Source: Coprinus comatus | Lineage: Eukaryota > Basidiomycota > Agaricomycetes > Agaricales > Agaricaceae | Assembly (NCBI GenBank): GCA_034638255.1 | Contig: JAWPGT010000086.1 | Location: forward strand, 22,526 to 86,525 | Direction: 5' to 3' | Length of the DNA: 64,000 nucleotides | Shown: piece after piece, positions 49,322 to 62,100 of the stretch | Position numbering within the stretch: the first letter of the stretch is position 1 | How the letters are laid out: each line of letters begins with the position of its first letter | Notes under the pieces: generated by a model | The model's input: the letters and a program-made list of their open reading frames with translations, nothing else | What the model was told of the DNA's origin: nothing | Database searches by the model: none | Made by a program: the position numbers and the translations under genes

Positions 49322-51282
49322 CATCAGGATTTCGTGCATGTCCTTGGAGGTGCTTGAAGTTACTTAGAAAGGCATCCAAGGAGCTCCAAGTACACCCCAA
49401 TAGAATTCAAAGAAGAGTAAAATTATCCTTGGAGTTCCTTGGAAAATTTGTCCCAAGGAGCTCCAAGTAGGTCCCTCTAACTTGGATGTACTTGTATAGC
49501 TTTGAATGTACTTGGACAGCACATAGAAGTTACTTTCCTACCTTGTAACAATATTTTTCAGGGTTCTATTTGCATTTTTGGGACAATTCAAGTACTCTCA
49601 AGGTCACATCAAGTATGGAATAAAATAATATCATTGAAGTTGTACTAATACATGTCATATACTAACTTAGTTTACAGTATTACTACATGTTCATACCCTT
49701 ATATCAAAAGAGAGACTGTAATAGTAAAATAAGTAATTTATTAGGATAAAATAGAGAAAAAAGCGAACTTAAGAAGTATTTCTTGAATGATGTGTCACAA
49801 AGATCACATCGCAGGGAGCGTAATACTGGGCAGTTTTGTATGCGAAAACCAGCATTCGAGAGTGGTGATTAATGTGGTTCTAACGAGCCTGGACACAAAT
49901 GGATTGGACAGGGATTGAGGGACTTGTTAGATATTTAGTTGGAGAGAAATATATAAATAGCAACTTACCAAGGATGTACATGTCGGTACATCAGTTTTGA
50001 GCGGTGTGCAGCGAACGTGGTATCGTTCGAACAGCGCCGTGTAGACGGTTTTAATGAGCCTAGATACAACAGGAGTGCATGGATAATGAGCGACATATTT
50101 AATATTTAGCTGGGGAGGAAGAGATGTGGTAACTTACCAGAGATGTGCATGTTGGCACATGGGTTTTGGACAGTGTGCAGTGTGAATGGTATCGTTCGAA
50201 CGGCGTCATTCAGGTGATTCTAATGAGTCTAGATACAAAAGGAGTGCATAGATATTGAGTGACATATTAAATATTTAGTTGGGGAGGAACATATATGGTA
50301 ACTCACCAGAGAGGAGTGTGTTGGCACCGGAGTTTTGGGCGGTGTGCAGTGCGGATAGTATCGTTCAAACTGCATCGTTGAGACGGTTGTAATGAGCATA
50401 AAATTATAAGGATTGAACATGCATCAAGCGAAATATTACATATTTAGTTAGTGACTCACCTGGGACCTAGTACCAGAGTATTGCTCACTACACCTCCAAT
50501 CCTTCCCCACAGCGCAATCAACTTCGGTCAATCATGGAGGAGTTACGGGTGGTTTAAACGAGCCTAGGTAAATGTCTCTATGTGAAGAAATGAGTGAGAC
50601 AGCCTCAGGATACTACAGAGTGATGACATACCAATATTATTCATGCCATACCATGAGAATTAGACCATAACACGTGTGGCTAGGCTTGTTCGAAGCGGAA
50701 AAAAGAGCCGGTTCCGAAGAGCCAAAACGCGTGCCGAAGCGTGATGAAATGAGTACAACAGACCAAAAACATTGTATGCTTACCTTGTTCAATAAAGTGG
50801 CTGTTATAGTACAAGTACTAAACCACGCGATGCGTAACCGCCGTCATTCAAAGCGAAACGTTGAGACAATTCTAGAGAGCCTAGAAACATGAGATTTTGT
50901 TAGGAATTGAGTGAATAGGGATGTGATGATGTGGCAGAGGTATTATGATCTCGTGAGGTTGTTGCTATTGAGCAGGATGTCACACTCATCCACTTTTTTA
51001 CAAAGTCCGAATTTGATAACATCAAAAGTTTCAAAACATATGTGATGATCAATAATCATTGATCAGAACAAAAACAAATAGTGTTAATAATGTAAACTAA
51101 AGTTTAACATTTTTTGTGAGCAAGTAAAGCTTGAGGATTTACTTGGTTCTATCCTTGACCTAACTTGGAACTAAAAAGCTCCTCAAAGTACCTTGGGCCA
51201 TTTTTCACCAAGGATATACAAGTACAGCAAGTAGTCTAAGCAACCCTAAGGTAGACCCAAGCAAATGCATGATTTCCTGATG
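49322..51282. mobile_element. 1.96-kb terminal-inverted-repeat element inserted in the hAT gene
   Basis: The left end CATCAGGATTTCGTGCATG at 49322 matches the reverse complement of the right end, CATCAGGAAATCATGCATT, reading back from 51282. CA flanks both sides (49320-49321 and 51283-51284), suggesting a 2-bp target duplication. Both ends are rich in short CCTTGG/CCAAGG and ACTTGG-type boxes, as in subterminal repeats bound by transposases. The hAT coding sequence resumes right after the element. No transposase is seen; the core is a tandem repeat array. Confidence 0.7.
49840..50890 (-). repeat. tandem array of about 170-bp units with splice-site-like borders
   Basis: At least four regular units, and two diverged ones up to 50880, repeat every 166-171 bp. 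Unit marks on the - strand fall at 49888, 50059, 50228, 50397, 50563 and 50880. In three successive units (50059-49969, 50228-50138, 50397-50307) an inner block of exactly 91 nt ends at a GTAAGT/GTGAGT donor; in the first two it also begins after a TAG acceptor. Such blocks look like repeated exons, but 91 is not a multiple of 3, so a protein product is doubtful. Confidence 0.7.
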
Positions 51283-53607
51283 CATACTCGCACTCCCTCA
51301 TATACACCTACTCAAGTTCGAGTAGTAATTAAAAAAACATCTCGAGCAGCAAAAGATATTCAACCATTTTTTATTGAGCAAGACAGTTATCGAAAATGCA
51401 AATATGGCATGTAAGTAGTACTATTATCAATATCAATATTGACTATACTGATATAGGTTTAAGACAATTGCATATAAACAATTCTTCAGTAACTCCACCA
51501 GATTGCTATCAAACATCAAGTAGCACTAGTACTCTTCAATGACATCTTTATACTCACCATTTAATGATCTGGGTTGCTGACTGTAATTGGCTCCAAATCA
51601 ACATTACATCAAAAGATGAAACACTCCATATTGCATTACAGAAACTTAAAGAAAGTCAAGAAACACTATCTACTAAACAACATGGCCCATCTCTAAACCA
51701 TCAACCATATACATATCAAGGATTTTTAAACCTTTTGATTACATGGATTGTTTCGGATGATCAGGTATGTTATCATATATTATAATACTCTTATTTTGCT
51801 GAAATAAATATTACTAGTCACTTAGTGTCATTGATAATCCCCAATTTCGCTCTCTTTTATTTATGTTGCAACCTGAACTTCAAAATGATGGTCTTCCACA
51901 TTGAACCAAACTTTGCTCTTTAATTATTGAACTCTGGCAACAACATATGGTGTATTTAAGTGGTGAAATGAAAGTAAGTCATTTTTTCAATACTACTCTA
52001 TTGATATTAATATTATTGCAATGTTGTAGAAGGCCTTAAAAAGGATATCATTTACATCAGATTGTTGGACAGATAGCAATCTCTCACCATTTATTGCTAT
52101 TACTGCTCATTGGATTGAGCACCATACCAAAAATATGCAATGTGGTTCAGAGTATACCCTAACACTCCATGCAGAGCTGATTGCTTTTCATTGGGTTCCT
52201 CAATGTCATACAGGTGAACATTTAGCTGCTGTATTTCTAAATATCCTTAATCACTACTGTAATGATAAGGTAAGATACTCTTTTTCTGAAGTATAGTAAA
52301 GTTTTAATGATATGTTTAGATTGGTTGGATCACACTTGATAATGCTAGCAATAACAATACCATGGTTGAATCACTTTCTTGCCTTCTTATTGCTCAAAAT
52401 ATATTATTCTCACCCCAAGACCAAAGAATTCGGTTCATCTTAAGTTTTGGTATAATTCTCTTATTTACTAATGTTTATCACTCATTTAGATGTTTTCCAC
52501 ACATTGTAAATATTGCATGTCAAGCAGTTATTACTGCTTTGGCTAATATAGAAGATAGTAATCAAGAATTAAGAATATCTAGAAATCAAACTGGGTATGA
52601 TCTTATTGGATCATTATGCCCATTAGTCAATTACGTAGGTCTATTTTACTTATATTTGGAATAAAGTACTAATTCCAAGAAAAGATTTGGGCATCTTCAC
52701 TTCATCGAGAGCATTTCAACAAAGTTCAACATATGTTGGGTATTACACAAGTACTCCAACTTTTATGTGATGTCCCAACTCGATGGTCATCTACTCATCT
52801 TATGATCAGTCAAGCACTAGAACTTCAACAAGTAAGTCTTAAATTAATCATAACATTAAAATCTTACTCATGTAGAACTATAGGCAATTGATACTTTTCT
52901 TCTACAACACCCTAAACTATCCAAATATACTATTCATAGAAATGAATGGGTTATTCTTGAGCAAGTGTCAAAAATCCTTTCAGTATGTGAACTCTACACA
53001 ATTAATTAAATGTTTTATTAACAAATATCAAATATCTTTTAGATTCCTCATGCCTTTCAACAAAAATTATCAGCTGAAAAAACACCAACACTATGTGAAG
53101 CATTACCATCATTTCAGCGAATGATTTTGGCGTGGGAGAAATGTCAAGATGAACTACCACATTTTGCCATAGTAATCAATGCTGGTCTACTAAAAGTAAA
53201 AGATTATTATAATCATGCACTAAATGTTCCAGCATACCAGATTGCAATATGTATGTTATAATTATATCCTAGTATTTGGTTTAAAACTAACCTTTATATT
53301 CTTATTCTTATTATTTTTTAGTTTTGCATCCACTCAGAAAACTTGCATGGTTTACAGAATATATGCCCGAAAATGTTTGTGAAGTCAAAGAAATGTTCAT
53401 TAACCAAGTAAGTTATGATTCATAATTAAACTATACTAAGAGTTTGATCAGCTACAATCTCACCAACAATTAAATCATCTACATACACCTCACCAAAACC
53501 TTACAAGGCCTCAAGCTACAACTACAACTACAACTAATATTAGTTGGGCTGATGGTGTCCTTGGCTCTGATGATTATTACTTTAATATTCCAGTCACTGA
53601 TAGTTTG

Positions 53608-54138
53608 TGTTATAGTTCTTGCCTATACCTCCATTTTGGTATAGACAATGCTACAATGGACCTCTTCAAGGTGCTCGTAGGAGGAGAATGTCTACTCTTA
53701 CTGAGACTACTTTCAGGGGACAACCTCCACAGTACTCAGACTATAGATCACAGGTATTCCTTACTAGTAAGCCGTTCATGCAAGAGTTAGAGCTGACTCC
53801 AAGTTCTAGGCTTATCAAGGTAGAAGCAGAATGATGATAAGAAGTAGAAGTGGGAAGACATTAGAGTATTAAGCTTTAGCTTAATCTCTGTTGCTGTCCA
53901 TGTATTTATACAGCTACAAGTACAGGTTGTAGGCTATGCTTGATATATGTGAGACAGGAGAGTGAAACTATCTACAGCTGAAACAGTAAGTGAAACAACG
54001 AGTGGAAGTCTGTAGAAACTACTAGTCTGAGGCTATACAAGACACTAGTCCAAGGCTATGTAAAATAAGTAAGAGAAAGTACACTATTGTCCATCATTAG
54101 TGCTAATGATTAGTCATGATAAATATGAAACTGTAACA
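53608..54138. mobile_element. solo LTR (531 bp) with 5-bp target duplication
   Basis: It starts TGTTATAG and ends CTGTAACA (TG..CA ends with imperfect inverted termini) and is flanked by GTTTG at 53603-53607 and 54139-54143. Removing LTR plus one GTTTG joins the hAT protein as VTDSLEAEVELYFMDQ in frame. No internal retroelement sequence remains. Confidence 0.85.
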
Positions 54139-54610
54139 GTTTGGAAGCTGAGGTTGAGTTGTACTTTATGGATCAACGACCAATCATGTATACAAACATG
54201 ATATCATATTGGCAGGTATATATTTACTATTCTCAATATTCAGTACTATATCTCAACTTAAATTATAGGATAACCAATTTTGCTTTCCAACCATTTTCTG
54301 ACTAGCAATGGATATCCTACCTATTCAAGGTTCAGTGGTACCATGTGAACAAGTTTTCTCAAGTGGAAAAGAAACTATGGCTCCTCGACATAACTGTATT
54401 AATGGAGACTTGATAGAAGCACTTCAGATGTTAAAGTTCTCTATGAAGTATAGTTCAAAGCTGGATTTTACTGCTGGTATGGGGCGAGATGAGGAAATTC
54501 ATGAACTTGAGTTACAGGATCAAGAAGAAGCACATAACCCTGAGGATATTTTCTCTTTTATGGAATCATTAGTAATGTCAGAAGAGGACTTGGATGACAA
54601 AGATATGTAG

Positions 54611-55452
54611 GAATAGCCTTATAAACTTTACAGAATGTGTATCTGGTTTTGTATATTGTGATATTGTCTACAACATTTTTTCTTTCTTTTTTATGCATTT
54701 CTTTGTAAATATATAAAAAGTTTTATGTGCTTTATGTAATTATGACAGGTTCAGACCAGTCCCAAACCACTCAGAGTCCAAAAATGGAGTAAGTCAGCAA
54801 AGACCAGACCAAACGGGACCAAACCAAGTCACAATAACACTAACTCAGTATAGTAGATACTCATTAAATTTTATTCCCCAGGGGTAAAAATTCTCATGTA
54901 ATGCCTGTATATATATACTATATAATCCAATACCTACTGTTATGACCACAAACCATTAAGCTGAACACTCCTGGAACTTAAACACTAGAGTGCAGTTGTG
55001 TAGGAATATGTGTTCAATAAACACTTGCTGCAATCCAAAGGCCTTTCTCTCTAGTGACCAAAGGGTATGGAGACAAATGTATAAGGGATACAACAGAAGA
55101 GATTAAAGCTTAGGGCTTTAATTGTCTACTACATCGAGTATTTATACTATTCTAGGAATGTACCTAATAATAGCTACTGACTAATTATATCCTAATACTT
55201 GTCATCACTTTATAATCTACTCCATACACAATGCTAGAACTGTCAACAGGAGTAGGTGAGACATCAGGGTCGGGGACTATTTACTCCATACACAATGAAA
55301 GATTAGTCAACAGGAGTAAAATGATGAAACTGATAAGTAATACTGGAGTTGAGGAAATGCAGACTTCTAATATAAATGGAAACTTATACTTAGTTTGACG
55401 TTAGGTCATAGTGGTGTCTTGTAGGCCACAGTGGTGCTTGAGAGTCTCTTTG
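54611..55452. other. flank of the hAT element; possible LTR remnant
   Basis: After the hAT stop codon comes an AT-rich 3' region and a stretch with repeated ACCAGACC/GGGACC-like motifs (54750-54830) that may be the hAT right end. From 54939 the sequence begins TGTTATGACC and has LTR-like composition, but I find no matching end. Confidence 0.35.
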
Positions 55453-56138
55453 TCATATGATGTCATCCATGATGGAGTTGTCTTGGGGAATGAGCTCAGG
55501 GAAGATGGCGAACAGATCTTCTTCTGTGGTAGTGGTGTGGGCCGTTGGATTGGGTGGGCTCATAACATTACTTCCTTCCTTAGGGGGAATGTCCTCATTC
55601 TCAACTTCAGAGGTCTCAGCAAGGGGAGCCAGTGATGTTGGCTTTGGCGATGGGGTCCTAGTCTTCTCCAAGGTCACTTCCAAAGTCTTCCTGATTTGAT
55701 CCATTACTTTGGCATGAGTGGCGGTGTGTTTTTGATGAGAGTTGGAACTGCATTGATGATATCTCTCACTGTGAGATCCAGTCGGAATTGGGGTACAGGG
55801 TCCTGTCGATCATGAGTGGTGTATCTCTGGTGGTTCATGAATGCTAGGATGCATTGTCCTTCAATTGACTGGTCATTGTGTCGGTTGCTGTTGTAGAAGT
55901 GTCCTATCTCCTTGTAGAATATTACTGTTCACTTTATTGGCAGGGCGGAGTTTAGGGTTCTGGATGTAGTGCTCCTCAACAATGGAGGCCGGGATGGTGT
56001 TGGAAGGGAGGCCTTTGTATTTGTTCCGGGAGCAGTTTGCTTACAGTGGTTGCAGAAGTAACTTTGGCAATGTGGTAAGAAGTGGTTATGTCTGTTACAT
56101 GCAGGGCACCAACACTGTGTGGATTTAATTGGTGGCAT
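55453..56138 (-). pseudogene. decayed gene with a Cys/His-rich N-terminus, of unknown family
   Basis: From the ATG at 56138 the frame reads MPPIKSTQCWCPACNRHNHF and goes on with HCQSYFCNHCKQTAPG, a possible zinc-binding region with paired Cys and His. Coding-like sequence continues in other frames (SIVEEHYIQNPKLRP; EIGHFYNSNRHNDQS; FRLDLTVRDIINAVPTLI) down to about 55730, then MDQIRKTLEVTLEK to the stop at 55453. Frame changes show decay. The 5' LTR of the gypsy element begins seven bases upstream of its ATG. It may belong to another mobile element. Confidence 0.4.
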
Positions 56139-59100
56139 GTATGGTGTAAGGGGACCGTCCTCACCGACCCTTACACCGACACACCGACTACTGACCGACC
56201 CTCCGATGTTCCGACTTCCATCGGAACACCTCCTGACTTCGCACTTTCACGACTTGCCCCCTCACGTGACTTGTCCCCCATTGTTCCCATTGTCCATGTT
56301 ACGACATCCCTCTGGACAATAGCTGGTGTCTCTGTTTGTATAGTAGTATATATTGCGTGTGGCCTGTGCGAGTGAATCCCCAACTCTTTCTCTTTGGATT
56401 CCTCGCTAGGTATGTTGTATCTGCTCTGTAATATGTTTCCGATCAAATATAACTTTGGATTCCTCGCTAGTTGTCGGGCCGTTCGTCGCTGACGTGAGTC
56501 GCCCATACAGAAGAAAGAGTTCTTCAAGAGGCCAGCATCGCTGGACAGAAGAGCCCTGTTTGCCACAACAGAAGACTTCCCACCGACGCACCCCTCTATC
56601 CCTCACTCGCTAAACCATGACTGATCCAGCACCGCCCCAGCCGACTTGGAATGAAATCGTTGAAGGCACATTCCACGAGCTTCGGGCATCGCTTGATGCT
56701 CTACGGCAGCGAGTAGAAGCTACCGAATCCACTTCCGCCACCACTGCCAATGTACTTGCCACCATCACCGCCCAACTCTCCACACTCGTTTCGGCCTCTC
56801 AGACCACCCCTTCACCTGCTGCCCCCGCGACACCAGCTCCTCCATCTCCCCCCGAACATCCACGGACATTCCGAGGACGAGTCGCTACGCCACCCGATTA
56901 CGATGGTGACCGCAAGACAGGCCAGGCCTTCCTCAATGCCTGCAACCTGTACATCTGACTTTCGGGTGAATTCCAGTCGGACGAAGAAAAGATGCTCTGG
57001 GCCATGTCTTACATGAGGAGCGGTCGGGCTGCCGCATGGACGGAAGAGATATTTAGGCTGGAATCACAAGTCGGAAACTTGCCTTTTGAGGATTGGGAGG
57101 ACTTCAAAACCCAGTTCAAGGCTCGCTTCTTGTCAATTGACGCTGAGTCGGAAGCGGTTATCACATTGGAAGGAGATACTTACTTCCAGAAGGATCGGAC
57201 ATTGGAGGATTACCTGGACACCTTCAAAGCACTCATTTCAACATCCGGGTACACCGACCGGAAGGTCACTGTCGTCAAGTTTCGTTGAGGTCTTCGCACC
57301 AACTTGGCCGACTCCATTGCCACTATGACACTGGGCCGACCCTCCGACTCCGATCCCGATGGCTGGTATCGTGCAGCCACCCGCTTCGAAGCTTCCCGAC
57401 TTGCCAATGTTGCATTCAAGGCAAATCATCGCCCGGTACCACCGCCAGCTCCCAGACCCGTTTTTCACTCCTTCCCAAAACCCCCACCCCATCCAGCTCC
57501 CCTGATTCCCCTACCGACATTCGCCCATGTAATGCCGACGCCTGGGAACCCGACTCCGATGGACATTGACGCGTCCAAACTTCGTAACCTGACCCCTTCC
57601 ACCTGCTATCGATGTAAGCAGCCTGGACACATCAAGGCAGAGTGCCCCCGACGCTTTGATGTCCGGCTTATGACGTTGGAAGAGAAGGATGAGTTGCTGA
57701 TGAACCTGTTGGCAGAGAAAGATGTTGCCAACATCGGAAGACAGTCGGAAGGGTCGGTGGAAACAGATACGCAGGATTTTCGGTAACTCAATCGGTGGAG
57801 GCCACGCCCCGATTGTCTAGTGTTAATAGGTTTGCTGTACTACCCGTAGAAGAAATAAACGAAACTACTATTTCCCCACCTACACCCAAACCTATAGCCG
57901 TGTCCAAACCCCGCCGACCTCACTGGGAACGTCGTTACCTCCCGACCCGGTATGTCATTTCATCCACCGCCCCCGCCCATGCCCTGAAACTGCCGATCGA
58001 CCTTGAAACCACCGACACTGGAGTCAGATTTTCATCGGAAGCACTCGTAGACTCTGGTGCCACTGGTATCTTCATCGATCGGGACTTCGCTCGTCAACAT
58101 AAGCTCACCACCCGCCGTCTATCACACCCAATCCCTGTCTTCAATGTTGACGGCACCCCGAATGAAGCTGGAGAAATCGCCGAAGTGGTCGATATGGTTC
58201 TCCGATACAAGAATCATTCCGAACGTGCAGTCTTCGCTGTCACCGGCCTCGGAAAGGAGTCCGTTATACTTGGCTATACTTGGCTCCGCGCACACAACCC
58301 CGAAGTCGATTGGGTAACAAAGGAAGTCAAAATGTCGAGGTGTCCGAGGACTTGCGAAGGTTGCCGACAGGAATACAAGGAAGAGAAGAAGTTCCAGGAG
58401 AAAGTGCTAAGGGTCTGCACTTCAGGACCCTTTCCAGTGCTTGTGGAAGAGGTGAATGAAGAAGAGGATGAAGAGTCGGAAGAAGGAGTTAGTTGGTCAG
58501 AATTGGAGGAAGGAGATCGGATTTTTGCTGCCATCCCTCGCTCATCGGTTCTTTCGGTTTCGGAACAGATTTCAGCAACTGGTACTCTATCGCAACAACT
58601 TGCCGAAGCGCATCGGAAGAATACCGCAACTGCCAACCTCGGCTTCAAGGCTCATATTCCCAACTACCTACACGACTTCGAAACTGTTTTCTCTGAGGCT
58701 GCTTTCCAAGAGCTCCCCGAAAATCGGCCTTGGGATCATGCTGTTGAACTCGTCCCTGGTGAAACTGCCAAAACCACCAAGGTCTACCCGATTTCGCCGA
58801 AAGAACAAGCCGCACTTGACGAGTTCCTCCAAGAGAACCTTGCTTCGGGAAGGATTCGCCCCTCAAAGTCGCCGATGGCAGCCCCCGTTTTTTTCATTAA
58901 AAAGAAGGACGGTTCGCTTCGGTTGGTACAAGACTATCGGAACCTCAACGCCATCACAGTGAAGAACAAGTACCCCATCCCACTCATCTCCGAAATTGTT
59001 TCGAAACTGCGGGGCGCAAAATACTTCACCAAACTTGACATCCGATGGGGCTTCAACAACATCCGTATCAAGCCTGGCGACGAGTGGAAGGCCGCTTTCC

Positions 59101-62100
59101 GAACGAATCGGGGGCTCTTCGAACCTCTGGTGATGTTTTTCGGCATGACTAACAGCCCGGCGACCTTCCAGACAGTGATGAACGACATCTTCCATGACCT
59201 TATCATGGAAGGAATTGTTATCGTCTACCTCGACGACATCCTGATCTTTTCGAAAACCCTGGAGGAACATCGGAAGGCGATCGGACGTGTGATGGAGGTA
59301 CTCAAGGAACACAAGCTGTACCTCTGACCCGAAAAATGCGAGTTTGAGAAGCAGAAGATAGAATACTTGGGGCTGATCATTTCGGAGAACTGTGTAGAGA
59401 TGGATCCAGTGAAGGTTGCAGGAGTTCGTGACTGGCCAATTCCGAAAAACAAGACGGAAGTTCAGTCTTTCCTTGGGTTTGCCAATTTCTACTGACGTTT
59501 TATTCGGGATTTTTCACACATCGGTCGGCCACTCTTCGATCTAACCAAGTCCAGTACACCTTGGAACTGGGGTACTGAACAGCAGGAAGCCTTCGATGCT
59601 CTGAAGACAGCCATTACATCGGCACCGATCTTATCTTCTCCCGACGACACCGCACCTTACCGAGTAGAGGCTGACAGCTCCGACTTTGCAACTGGAGCTG
59701 TCTTGTCGCAGCTTGCATCGGAAGACAACAAGTGGCACCCCATCGCATTCTACTCAAAATCGCTGTCACCAGTCGAACGCAATTATGAGATCCATGACAA
59801 AGAGATGTTGGCTATCATCCGATCACTCGAAGAGTGGAGGCACTTCCTGGAGGGCAGTGAACACAAGGTAGAAATCTGGACGGACCACAAGAACCTCGAG
59901 TACTTCATGACTGCGAAGAAACTCAACCGCCGACAAGCCCGCTGGTCCCTCTACCTGTCCCGGTTCAACTTCTCACTTCATCACCGACCAGGCCGATCCA
60001 TGGGCAAACCCGATGCACTCTCCTGACGGGCTGACCACGGAACTGGCAAAGACGATAATGACAACCTCACCCTCCTCCCTCCATCGCTATTCGCTGTTCG
60101 AGCCCTGGAAGGTGTTGTTTTGGTCAGAGAAGAGCAGGATGTGTTGCGAGAGATCAGACGTGGTAATCGGGATGGTGAACAAGAGGAGACAGTGGCGAAG
60201 GCAGCGCGGGAGTTGAAGTTGTCAAAGTCAAAATCAGTTAAGAGTTCTGAATGGTCGGAGGATAATGGGTTGCTACTTCATCGAGGTAAAATCTACGTCC
60301 CTAACATCCCTGACCTTAGACGTCGCATCGTGGCCCAACACCATGATTCCAAAGTCGGCGGACATGCAGGACGCTGGAAGACCCTCGAACTCGTGGGTCG
60401 GAACTACTGGTGGCCTTCTATGTCTCGTTACATCGGTCAGTATGCCTCTACTTGTGACTTGTGCTTACGGACAAAGCCCCACCGACACCGACCAGTCGGC
60501 GAACTTCACCCACTTCCCATCCCCGATGCCCGCTGGGACACTATCAGCATTGACTTTGTCGTCGAACTCCCAGAGTCCAACGGTTATGACGCGGTGTTCA
60601 CAGTCGTCGATTCAGTATCAAAACGAGTTCATTTCCTGCCGACCCACACGACTTGCACTGCCGAAGGTGTCGCCCGACTCTTCCTCCACAACATCTGGAA
60701 GCTCCACGGCCTACCTCAACGTGTTGTCTCCGACCGAGGCCCGCAGTTTGTGTCGGAATTCACCGCGAGTTGTACCGACTCTTAGGCATCAAGGTCGCTG
60801 CGACTACAGCTTGGCACCCGCAAGCCGACGGTCAAACTGAACGAGTTAACCAAGAACTCGACCAGTATATCCGAGTCTTTGTTAACCAGCGACAGAATGA
60901 TTGGTATGACCTTCTCCCGCTCGCCGAATTCCAACACAACAATCACGTTCATGCTGCGACCCACCAATCGCCCTTTGTGTTAGACACCGGCCGCGACCCT
61001 CGCATGGGCTTCGAACCCCGACAACACCCCTCCCGACTCGAAACGGTCAATGAGTTCAAAACCCGGATGGAGTCGGCACTAGAAGAAGCAAAATCGGCAC
61101 TGGTGAAGGCAAAGGACGATATGGCAAAGTACTACGATCGACGTCGGACCCCTGCCCCCGAGCTCAAGACGGGTGACATGGTTTACCTTGACGCATCGGA
61201 CATCGCAACGAGTCGGCCTTCAAAGAAGTTTGAGCACACACAGTTAGGTCCTTTCGCCGTCGACCGCAAGGTTGGGCCTGGGGCATATCGGCTCAAGCTT
61301 CCCCGAAGGTTGTCGCGCCTGCACCCGGTGTTCAATGTGGTTAAACTCACTCCAGCTCCCGAAGACCCAATCCCTGGTCGGAAGCCGACAAAAATACCGA
61401 TGCCAATACTGGTGGACAACGAAGAGGAATGGGAAGTAGAAGAAATATTGGACAGTAAAGTGCAACGAGGTAAACTCAGATTTCTGATCAAGTGGCAAGA
61501 CTTCAGCATGGAAGAGAACTCTTGGGAACTCGCAGCCGACGTCCATGCCCCCGAAAAAATCGCCGAGTTCTATCGCAAAAACCCCACTGCACCTCGACTT
61601 ATCCGTTCCACGGCCTTCGACTCCATTCCTTTCCGACCTCGCACTCAGTTCACAAGTACATCGGGACGCTGCACCCTAGAAGGGGGGGTAGATGTAAGGG
61701 GACCGTCCTCACCGACCCTTACACCGACACACCGACTACCGACCGACCCTCCGATGTTCCGACTTCCATCGGAACACCTCCTGACTTCGCACTTTCACGA
61801 CTTGCCCCCTCACGTGACTTGTCCCCCATTGTTCCCATTGTCCATGTTACGACATCCCTCTGGACAATAGCTGGCGTCTCTGTTTGTATAGTAGTATATA
61901 TTGTGTGTAGCCTGTGCGAGTGAATCCCCAACTCTTTCTCTTTGGATTCCTCGCTAGGTATGTTGTATCTGCTCTGTAATATGTTTCCGATCAAATATAA
62001 CTTTGGATTCCTCGCTAGTTGTCGGGCCGTTCGTCGCCGACGTGAGTCGCCCTTACACTCACAAAGTGATGCTCCTTCACTAGAGTAAAGTGGGAAGTCT

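Larger units (their letters stand above)
48857..54610 (+). pseudogene. hAT-family transposase, decayed and interrupted by two insertions
   Basis: The frame starts MAPKKSANIQYANGASQTVFE at 48857 and continues, with short introns, to the TAG at 54610. hAT blocks in order are SFTSDCWTDSNLSPF (first catalytic Asp), GWITLDNASNN (second Asp), CFPHIVNIACQAV, DVPTRWSSTHLMI, and the C-terminal dimerisation block LPIQGSVVPCEQVFSSGKET with LIEALQMLKFSMK. Stops at 51540, 51902 and 54299 are all TGA in place of a CGA Arg. A 1.96-kb element (49322-51282) splits the N-terminal part, and a solo LTR (53608-54138) splits the region before the dimerisation domain. Taking out the LTR restores the frame. Ancient, inactive copy of a basidiomycete Ac-like element. 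Confidence 0.85.
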